Below are positions 31,962 to 39,700 of a DNA stretch of 64,000 bases, in pieces. Position numbers and translations under genes: made by a program. The notes under the pieces are model-generated. The model saw only the letters and a program-made list of their open reading frames with translations, made no database searches and was not told the origin of the DNA. Every line of letters begins with the position of its first letter. Positions within the stretch are counted from its first letter, which is position 1. This stretch comes from Sorangium cellulosum (GTDB lineage: Bacteria > Myxococcota_A > Polyangia > Polyangiales > Polyangiaceae): assembly GCF_004135735.1 (NCBI RefSeq), contig NZ_CP012670.1:4914501-4978500 (forward strand). Reading direction: 5' to 3'.

Positions 31962-32969
31962 ATGCTTGCGCTCTCTCGACCCCTGAAGCAGCCCCGCTCG
32001 TTGATTGCCAGCGCCACGCTCCTCGGCGCGACGCTCGCCGGCCTCCCCGCGGCCCGCGCGGACAGCGGATCGCTCACCCGAACGCCCGTGACATACCGCG
32101 TCACGGATCCCGTCGCGCGCAGCGCCGAGCACGAGATCCACGGCTTTCGCATCGATCCCCCCTGCGCGGCCGCGTCGGTCGTGCTGCTGCAGCACGGGCT
32201 CTCCTACAGCGCCGAGGCCTGGGACTTCCTCCCCGAGCACGGCTATTCCTACGCGCGCACCCTGGCCGAAGCCGGCTATGCCGTGGTGGCCATCGACCGG
32301 CTCGGGTACGGCGCGAGCCCCCTGGACAACGGGTATGCGGCGACGGTGGCGGCCCACGCCGACATCGCGCATCAGATCGTCCAGGAGCTCCGCGGCGAGT
32401 TCGAGCACGTCGCGATCGGCGGCCACAGCGCCGGCGCCGAGGTCTCGGAGCTCGAGGCGGGCCTGTTCAACGACGTCGACGCCGTGATCGCGATGGGGTA
32501 TCACCAGTTCCCCTCCACGCAGTTCTTCGCCGACTTCATCACTGGCGACATCCCGCGCGCCCTTCACGGCGATTACGAGTACTTCCTTGGCACGCCGTCC
32601 CGTCGCGCCGCGATGTTCTACACGACCGCGGCCGAGCCGTGGATCGTCGCCGCGGACACCGCCGCCGCCCTCCCGACGCCGAGCGGCGAGATCCTCACGC
32701 TCACCCTCCAGCCCTCGCGCGTCCTCGCGCCGTTCGTCCGTGTCCCGGTGTTCCTGCAGCTCGCCGACGGCGATCGGCTGTTCCCCTCGGCCTATGCGGC
32801 CCTCGCGGCGAAGAGCTTCGTCAGCTCGCCCTCGGTGACGCTCGATGTCGTGCCGCGGGCCGGTCACACGTACATGCTCCACCGGAGCGGCCCGGCGGCC
32901 GGCGAGCGCATCGCCGACTGGCTGCGCGGCCGGCCCGAGACGCCGAGCTGCGAGCCCGCCTCGTTGTAG
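31962..32969 (+). CDS. Secreted alpha/beta hydrolase
   Basis: A 335-aa protein with a Sec-type signal (hydrophobic residues 15-30, likely cleavage after Ala-Arg-Ala near 33). The alpha/beta hydrolase core is clear: Leu-Gln-His-Gly-Leu (oxyanion region), the nucleophile elbow Gly-Gly-His-Ser-Ala-Gly-Ala, an acid in Leu-Ala-Asp-Gly-Asp-Arg-Leu-Phe-Pro, and the histidine in Arg-Ala-Gly-His-Thr-Tyr-Met-Leu. It should be an extracytoplasmic esterase or lipase-like enzyme of unknown substrate. ATG 31962 gives the complete signal peptide; the upstream sequence has no clear ribosome binding site. It is convergent with the CotH-like gene, with a hairpin between them. Confidence 0.85.
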   Translation: MLALSRPLKQPRSLIASATLLGATLAGLPAARADSGSLTRTPVTYRVTDPVARSAEHEIHGFRIDPPCAAASVVLLQHGLSYSAEAWDFLPEHGYSYARTLAEAGYAVVAIDRLGYGASPLDNGYAATVAAHADIAHQIVQELRGEFEHVAIGGHSAGAEVSELEAGLFNDVDAVIAMGYHQFPSTQFFADFITGDIPRALHGDYEYFLGTPSRRAAMFYTTAAEPWIVAADTAAALPTPSGEILTLTLQPSRVLAPFVRVPVFLQLADGDRLFPSAYAALAAKSFVSSPSVTLDVVPRAGHTYMLHRSGPAAGERIADWLRGRPETPSCEPASL

Positions 32970-32985
32970 GATGGATCGCGTGGCC

Positions 32986-33048
32986 CAGGGAGAGCGCTCC
33001 GGCCCTCCTCACGGGTCAGCGCAGGGAGAGCGCTCCGGCCCTCCCTGC
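32986..33048. terminator. Hairpin and 22-bp direct repeat between convergent genes
   Basis: CAGGGAGAGCGCTCCGGCCC plus TC occurs at 32986-33007 and again at 33022-33043. The second copy continues to CCTGC so that GCAGGGAG (33021-33028) pairs with CTCCCTGC (33041-33048), a perfect 8-bp stem. Placed between two genes that end facing each other, it is a likely bidirectional terminator. Confidence 0.5.
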
Positions 33049-33056
33049 GCGTCGGC

Positions 33057-34835
33057 TCACTTCCCGAGATACTCGGCCACCTCCGCCTGACGCCCCCTGG
33101 CGTGGGCGATCAGCGTGGCGAGGCCGTTCTCGAAGTCCTCCGGCGACGCGAGGTGTGTGTGCCCCTCGATCTCGCCCTCCGGTCCGACGACGTACGGCGC
33201 GATCAGGTCGTGCGCTGCCTGGAACCACGCCACCGCGGCCTCCGCCTCGTACTCCTGCTGCACGGCCTGCGCCACGTACTTGCGGTAGACCTCGAGGTAC
33301 ACCGGATCATCCAGCAGGAAGCGGATGAGCGGCCAAGGCTCGCCCACCTCGTCCATCGAGAGGGACAGCGCCGTCAGCCCGATGTTCGCGCCTGCGTCGG
33401 GGTCCGTCCACGCGAAGGTGTGGTCCCACGGGATCCACGTGAATCGCCCGCCCTGGTTCGGATCGGAATACATATAGTAGTTGTGCGGCAGGCGGCCGTA
33501 GACGTCCCAGTCCTCGATCACCGCGTTCAGCGCCAACCAGTGCAGGAAGCCGTCGACGTCGAGGCGCGCCTCGAGCCCCGCGCGCCAGGCGGCGGCGTCG
33601 GTCCGGTCGGCGTGCAGCGCGTCGAACAGCGCGCGCGCGTCCGAGAAGTCGGCCTCTTCCTCGTGGTTCTTCTTGACCAGAGAGTCGGGATCCCACTCCG
33701 CCCACCGCGCGCCGGTGCCGTCGGGCTTGTAGATGTTGCCCTTGTGGCCGCCGAAGTGCGTGTCGAGGAACGAGTCGTCCGACGGCACCTCGATCCCGGT
33801 GTACAGCCCGAAGTAGATCGGCCCCTCCCCGAGATTGACGAAGACCCGGTAGAACGCCGTCGCGGGCACGGGGATCCCCGCCTTGGCGAAGATGTCGGTG
33901 CCGAGCTTCTCGCGCAGGAGCGACGGATCCAGGTAGCTGCTGGTGAGCGCCAGCCCGTCGAACCCGTAGTAGCGCTGGTTCTTGATCTCGGGGTAGGTGT
34001 CCTCGAACTTGTCGAAGTTGAGCCGTATCGGCAGCTTCCAGTTCCCCTGCTGCCAGGGCATGAGCAGGCTTACGTTGCCCCGGAAGCGGACGCCGACGTT
34101 CTTCCACGTCCGGTCCTCGGTGGCGACGTCGCACTCGACGTACATCGGCGAGCGCGGGAAATGGTCGACGCTGCTGATGAGCCCCGGATCCCCGCCCGGC
34201 CCGCCCGGGCCCCCGGCAGGCGAGCAGCTCAGCCCCTCGGGCGCGTCCGTGCACGTCCCCGGGACCTCGCTGCCGAAGATCTCGACGGTGCAGGCGTCGT
34301 CGGCCGCGAGCCCGACGCAGGGGGTGAGGAAGTCCGGCGGCTCGGGCGGGGGCGGCTGGCAGACGAGGTTGTCGCCCTGAGCCCCGCACGTCCCCGCGGT
34401 CTCGGTGCCGAAGAGGTCGATGGTGCAGGCGTCGCCGGCCGCGAGTCCGCTACAGGCGTCGATCCACTCCTGCGGCGGCTGGAATCCCCCGGGCCCGCCC
34501 GTCGCGCCGAACTCGCCGATCATCTCCGTCATGTCGTCGAGCATCGCCTGCCACTTGTCGGGCGCGATGGTGATGTCGATGCGGGGAACCCGGTCCTGCG
34601 GGAACGCCTTGGCGTAGTCCGGAGCCTCCTTGTCGCCGCTGTCCGAGCCGCCCGCGCCCGTGGTGGCGTCGGCGCCGCTGCCGGTCGTGCCGCTGCCGCC
34701 CACCCCCGTGGTGCCGCCGCCGCCCGTGCCGCCGCTGGTCGCGGTCGCGCTGGGATCGGATGCGCCGCAGCCCAGCAAGGGTGCGGCAGCCAACGTGGCG
34801 AACGGCAGCACGTAACGCAAGATTTGCACTCTCAT
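33057..34835 (-). CDS. CotH-kinase-family lipoprotein
   Basis: A 592-aa lipoprotein: the signal ends Leu-Leu-Gly-Cys (Cys23), followed by a Gly/Thr/Ser linker. Residues about 75-220 contain two copies of a Cys-rich motif (Ala-Cys-Ser-Gly-Leu-Ala-Ala-Gly-Asp-Ala-Cys and Pro-Cys-Val-Gly-Leu-Ala-Ala-Asp-Asp-Ala-Cys). The CotH domain follows: Arg-Phe-Arg-Gly-Asn near 255, Leu-Arg-Glu-Lys-Leu, Gly-Leu-Tyr-Thr-Gly-Ile-Glu, Asn-Ile-Tyr-Lys-Pro, and Trp-Ile-Pro-Trp-Asp-His-Thr-Phe near 475. CotH proteins are atypical kinases that phosphorylate proteins at the cell surface or spore coat; here the substrate is unknown. ATG 34835 has GGAG upstream. A 16-bp palindrome precedes the promoter region. Confidence 0.88.
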   Translation of the reverse strand: MRVQILRYVLPFATLAAAPLLGCGASDPSATATSGGTGGGGTTGVGGSGTTGSGADATTGAGGSDSGDKEAPDYAKAFPQDRVPRIDITIAPDKWQAMLDDMTEMIGEFGATGGPGGFQPPQEWIDACSGLAAGDACTIDLFGTETAGTCGAQGDNLVCQPPPPEPPDFLTPCVGLAADDACTVEIFGSEVPGTCTDAPEGLSCSPAGGPGGPGGDPGLISSVDHFPRSPMYVECDVATEDRTWKNVGVRFRGNVSLLMPWQQGNWKLPIRLNFDKFEDTYPEIKNQRYYGFDGLALTSSYLDPSLLREKLGTDIFAKAGIPVPATAFYRVFVNLGEGPIYFGLYTGIEVPSDDSFLDTHFGGHKGNIYKPDGTGARWAEWDPDSLVKKNHEEEADFSDARALFDALHADRTDAAAWRAGLEARLDVDGFLHWLALNAVIEDWDVYGRLPHNYYMYSDPNQGGRFTWIPWDHTFAWTDPDAGANIGLTALSLSMDEVGEPWPLIRFLLDDPVYLEVYRKYVAQAVQQEYEAEAAVAWFQAAHDLIAPYVVGPEGEIEGHTHLASPEDFENGLATLIAHARGRQAEVAEYLGK

Positions 34836-34897
34836 CGCCTACTCCTACGAAGCTCGACGGTTCGCGGGCGATATTATGTCAACCGTGAATCTTTTGT

Positions 34898-34913
34898 GTC
34901 ACGAAATCGTGAC
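34898..34913. promoter_or_regulatory. Palindrome near the promoter of the CotH-like gene
   Basis: GTCACGAAATCGTGAC is a perfect 16-bp palindrome. On the minus strand a TAATAT (34876-34871) could be the -10 box of the CotH-like gene, and the palindrome would then overlap the -35 position, as expected of a repressor site. The remaining bases to 35095 hold short GGCGGCGGCGC direct repeats and nothing else recognised. Confidence 0.45.
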
Positions 34914-35095
34914 CGACCGTCGAGATCTCGGGGGGATGTCCACGTCGCGTCATCGATCGAGAACGAGCGCCCTATCCGCCGGGTGCGCGCTGAACAGAAG
35001 AATATCTCCTCCGCCCACGGGCACGTCGGCCCTGCGCTCGGCGGCGGCGGCGCGCCAGCTCAGCGGCGCTGCGCTCGGCGGCGGCGCGCGCCAGC

Positions 35096-36313
35096 TCAGC
35101 GCCGCGGCGAAGGAGGCGCGGCGCTCCCCATGCAATGCACCAGGGCGTCGCGGAGGTTTGCCAGCGTGATGATCCTCGAGAGGTCCACGCCGAGAGATAC
35201 GATGGTCTGCGCCACCTCGGCGCGGATCCCCACCACGATCCCGCGCGCCCCGAGGAGCTCGACGGCGCGGACGAGCCTCATGACGTGATCGCCGGTGCGG
35301 TGATCGATCACGTCGGCGCCGGTCAGGTCGATGATGGCCGAGCGACATCGGGTGCGCACGACGGCGTGGAGCAGCACATCCATCATCTGCTCGGCGCGGT
35401 GCTCGTCGACGGCGCCGAAGACTGGCATGGTGATCACGCCGTCCCACACCTCGATGATGGGCGTCGAGAGCTCACGGATCGCCTCTTGCTGCCGCTCGAT
35501 GATGTCGAGCTTGTCCAGGAGCGTCGCCTCGGCCTGCTTGCGCGCGGTGATGTCGCTGAGCGAGCCCGCCATGCGCGTGGCCCTCCCCTCGTCGTCCCAG
35601 AGCGCCTGACCCCGGGAGCAGAGCCAGCGAAGCTCGCCGGCATCCGTGCGGCGCCGGAACTCCACATCGTAAGGGTCGCGCCGCTCCAGGTGGCCGCGGA
35701 GGGCGCTCGCCACGTAGTCGCGGTCCTCCTCGTGGATGAGGCTCAAGAAGGACTCGATGGAGTCGCGGAGCGCGCCGTCCCGGCACCCCAGGATATCCTT
35801 GAAGCGTTCGGAGTAGTAGGCGCCCCCGGTCACGAGGTTCCAGTCCCAGAGCCCGTCGCGCGAGCCCTGCACCGCGAGCGCGAACCGCTCCTCGCTCTCC
35901 TTGAGCGCGATCTCCGCGCGCCTGCGCTCCCTCCGCTCGTCCAGGTCGCGCAGCGCGCGCTCGATCGCGGGGACCAGGCGCTGCAGGTCGCTCTTCAGGA
36001 CGTAATCGTGCGCGCCGGCTCGCATGACCTCGGCGACGATCGTCTCGCCGATGCTGCCCGAGACGAGGATGAAGGGCAGATCGAGCCCGCGCTCCTTGAG
36101 GATGCGCAGCGCCGAGAGCGAGTCGAACCGGGGCATGCTGTGATCACAGAGCACGACGTCGTACGCCTGCCGCGCCAGGATGTCCGCCATCCCCTCGGGC
36201 GTATGCACTCGCTCGTGCGACGGGCCATAGCCCCCCCGCTTGAGCTCACGCAGGATCAGCCGCGCGTCCAGCTCGGAGTCTTCGACCAGGAGGACGCGAA
36301 GCGGTGTGTCCAT
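35096..36313 (-). CDS. Response regulator with PAS and STAS output
   Basis: A 405-aa protein. Residues 1-125 are a receiver domain with phospho-acceptor Asp57 (Leu-Cys-Asp-His-Ser-Met-Pro) and acidic Glu11/Asp12. A short coiled coil leads to a PAS/PAC domain (about 135-260: Asp-Gly-Leu-Trp-Asp-Trp-Asn) and a C-terminal STAS domain (about 285-395: Ile-Ile-Asp-Leu-Thr-Gly-Ala). In the STAS domain the residue matching the phosphorylated Thr of RsbR-like proteins is His (Val-Ile-Asp-His). The gene starts directly after the stop of the single-domain regulator, so it is the third gene of the giant kinase operon. It probably links phosphotransfer to a partner-switching system. Confidence 0.88.
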   Translation of the reverse strand: MDTPLRVLLVEDSELDARLILRELKRGGYGPSHERVHTPEGMADILARQAYDVVLCDHSMPRFDSLSALRILKERGLDLPFILVSGSIGETIVAEVMRAGAHDYVLKSDLQRLVPAIERALRDLDERRERRRAEIALKESEERFALAVQGSRDGLWDWNLVTGGAYYSERFKDILGCRDGALRDSIESFLSLIHEEDRDYVASALRGHLERRDPYDVEFRRRTDAGELRWLCSRGQALWDDEGRATRMAGSLSDITARKQAEATLLDKLDIIERQQEAIRELSTPIIEVWDGVITMPVFGAVDEHRAEQMMDVLLHAVVRTRCRSAIIDLTGADVIDHRTGDHVMRLVRAVELLGARGIVVGIRAEVAQTIVSLGVDLSRIITLANLRDALVHCMGSAAPPSPRR

Positions 36314-36760
36314 CTACGACGCTCTCCTCGGCGACGCGACCTCGTTCATCCGCCAGTAGACGTGCAGCCTCTCGATGGCCCTCGTGAGCTCGACGAAGCT
36401 CGTGGGCTTGCGGACGTAGCTGTTCGCTCCGAGCCTGTAGCTCGCGGCCACGTCCTGCTCCTCGTCCGACGAGCTGAAGATGATCACGGGCACGAGCATC
36501 GTTTGCTGGTTCGCGCGCAGGTGCGCCAGCGTCTGCAGGCCGTCGACCCGAGGGAGCTTCAGATCCAGGAGGATGATCCAGGGCACGCGGCGCGCGTCGC
36601 GATGGATATACGCACCGGCGCCGAAGAGGTAGTCGAGCGCCTCCGCTCCGTCGTGCATCACGACGAGATCGTGGCTGATCTGGCTCTTCTTGATCGCGCG
36701 GATGGTCAGCGCGACGTCGCGTTTGTTGTCATCGACGAGGAGAATCGGTCCGTCAGTCAT
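36314..36760 (-). CDS. Single-domain response regulator (Rcp1-like)
   Basis: A 148-aa receiver-only protein of the kind paired with GAF/phytochrome-type histidine kinases. Acidic pocket Asp10-Asp11, phospho-acceptor Asp66 (Leu-Leu-Asp-Leu-Lys-Leu-Pro), conserved Ser-Ser and Lys-Pro at the end. Its ATG 36760 overlaps the stop codon of the giant kinase by four bases (ATGA), indicating translational coupling, and its own stop abuts the next gene. It is the likely first acceptor of phosphate from the histidine kinase at 36757-42030. Confidence 0.92.
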   Translation of the reverse strand: MTDGPILLVDDNKRDVALTIRAIKKSQISHDLVVMHDGAEALDYLFGAGAYIHRDARRVPWIILLDLKLPRVDGLQTLAHLRANQQTMLVPVIIFSSSDEEQDVAASYRLGANSYVRKPTSFVELTRAIERLHVYWRMNEVASPRRAS

Positions 36761-39700
36761 GATGATGTCTTGCCGGCAAATGGGGTTCCAGGCTGGAGGG
36801 TGAAATAAAACGTCGCCCCCTGGTCGACCGCGCTCTCGGCCCAGATGCGGCCTCCGTGGCGCGCGACGATGCGGTGTACGGTCGCGAGGCCGATACCGGT
36901 CCCCGCAAACTCCTCCTCGGTGTGCAGGCGCTGGAACGTACCGAACAGCTTCGCGGCATACTTCATATCGAACCCGGCGCCGTTGTCGCGCACGAAATAC
37001 GTCGCACCGCCGTCGCGCTGCTCCTCGTACCCGCCCTCGATCTGCCCGAACTCGATCCGGGCGTCCGCCCGCTTGCTCGTGAACTTCCACGCGTTGCCAA
37101 GCAGGTTCTCCAGCGCGATCTTGAGCAGGTGCGAGTCGCCGCTCGCGGTCACCGCCCCGGCGACAGCGCACTCCACGGTGCGATCCGGCTGCGACTTCCG
37201 CAGCGCGGAGAGCACCTCGCTCGCGAGCGCGCTCATGTCGACGGGCTCGCGCTGCATCTCGGCGCGCGTCACGCGCGACAGCTTGAGCATGTCATCGATG
37301 AGGTCCGACATCCGCTCGCTCCCCCAGCGCACCTGCATCAAGAGCTCGCGCGCGTCCTCGTCGAGCTCGTCGCCGTGGTCCTCGAGCAGGGCGAGGCTGA
37401 AGCCGTCGATGACCCGGAGCGGCGCGCGCAGGTCGTGCGAGACAGAGTGGCTGAACGCCTCCAGCTCCTTGTTGGCCACCTGGAGCTGCGCCGTCCGCTG
37501 CTGGATCCGGAGCTCCAGCTCGGCGTTGAGCTCCCGGAGCGCCTCCTGCGCCCGCCGGCGCTCGGCGTTCTCCCGCGACAGCTCCGCGTAGAGCCGCGCG
37601 TTCTCCAGCGAGCTCGCGGCCTGGGACGCGAGCAGATCCAGCGTCAAGGCTCGCTCCGGCGTGAACGCGCCGGAGGTCAGGTTGTTCTCGAGATAGAGGA
37701 GGCCCACGAGCGCCCCCTGCCGCAGGAGCGGGATGCACAGCACCGACTTCGGCCGCTTCGCCCGTATGTACTCGTCGTCCGCGAACCGCGGCTCGCCCGC
37801 CGCGTAGTCGAGGACCACGCTCTCCCTCGCCCTCCGGACGTGCCCGAGGAGGGTCATGGGCGCGGCCGAAGCCGGCAGCGGCGCCGCGGGGCCGCGGACG
37901 CTGACCACCATGCCCTCGGCGGTCGCCTCCGCCTCGAGGAGCAGCTCCCCGGCGTGATCCCGGATCAGAAACCCCCTCTCGGCGCCCGCGTTCTCGAGCG
38001 TGATCCGCATCAGCTTCTGGAGCAGCCGCTCCAGGTCGATCTCCTCGGAGAGCGCCTGGGATGCCTTGAAGACGGTCATCAGATCGATCGCCATGGTCGC
38101 GATCGGGAGCCCGAGCCTCTCCGACGTCGAGGGCGAGCGCGCGGCGAGGACGGCGCCGTATTTCTCCTCGAGCTGCGCCACCTTGGCGGACGCGCCCCAC
38201 GCCTTGTAGCACCGGTGGGCCTCGGTCATGTAAACGCCGGCGACCTTCTCCCGGCCCAGGTCGAGATAGAACCTGGCCGCGAGCTCGTTGGCGAGCGCCT
38301 CGTCGTGCGCGAACCGGTTCGTCCTGGCCACCTCGATCGACCGATCGTAGAGGTCCATCGCCTCGATCCGCCTCCCGGCGGCGCGCGCCTCCTCGGCCTC
38401 GATCAGGAGCCTCTTGTGCTGGAAATTCTCGGGGCACCCCTCCGCGTAAGCGAAGACCTTGCCCCGGTGGCGGGCGAACATGCTCCCGAGCGGCTCCCCG
38501 GACGCCTGCGCCGGAGGCAGCGCGAGGATCACGAGGCACAGATGGAACGCCATGTCGACCGAGAAGATGAGGCCCGCGCTCCCTCCGATCGTCCTGTCGG
38601 CGATGATCCCCATCTCGATCGCCCCGGCGAGATCTTCGGCGAGCAGCGCGAGCCGGAGCTTGGCCGCGGCGTACCAGCACAGCGTGCTGACGAGCTCCGG
38701 CGCCTGGATGCTCTCCACGAAGGCGGCCTCGTCGAGGGTGTCGTCCCCGATGGAGTGGAGCCCCTTCGTGAGCCCTCGCAGGCACGCGACGAGCTGCCTC
38801 CCGACCGTCACGTTCGCCGTGCTCGCCGGGTTGTAGGTCTGCCGCACCAGGAGCAGGAGCTTCTCGATCTCCTCGCCGACGGCGCCGAGCTCGTCGCCCA
38901 GGCCGATCCTGGTCCAGACGATGTTCGAGAGGGTGTAGGACAGATAGTTCAGGTCGCCCGACTCCGGGCCGGCACGAACAGCGCGCCTCGCATGCTCGAG
39001 GGACAGACGGAGCGACTTCCGGCAGAAGCTCACGTTCAACGCGAACATGTAGTGAAGCCGGCACTTTATCGAGATGTTGTTGTACCTCTCGTTGAGATCC
39101 AGCGCGAGCTGACCGAACTCGTGCGCTGCCTGGTACTCGCCGCGCGTGGCGAGCACGAAGCCATAGGTCAGGTAGCCGAAGGCAGCCTCCTCGGACTGCC
39201 CGTGCTTGAGGGAGATGTTGGCCGGCATCACGCAGACCAGCGCGAGCAGCACGGGGTTGATGATGAAGGCCACCCCCCACAGGTTCGCCAGGATCTTCAA
39301 GGCGAGCTGCTGCTCGGGATCGGTCATCACCGGCGAGTCGATGAGCTCGTGGACCCGGCGCCCGCCGAGGTTCACGCGCACCTGCGCGAGCTCCGCCTCC
39401 AGCGCCGCCTGGCACTCCTCCTCGGCCTCGGGCACACGGATGCCGAGGAGCGCGAGCGCGGCCCGCCCGACCTCCATGGCATCGACGTAGCGGATCTGCA
39501 TGCAGTAGAGGACCACCCTCAAATTGAGGATCCGGGCGCGCTCGAGCGTCGATCGGGCCCGACGCAGGATGACGTCGAAGAGCGCCTCGGCCTCCTCGTG
39601 CTGGCCGTTCAGGTACGCGCACTCGGCCAGCTCCGCGGAGAGCTCGAACGTCGTCGCGTACTCGTCGCCCCACCCTGCCTCTCCGAGCAACGCGGCCCCG

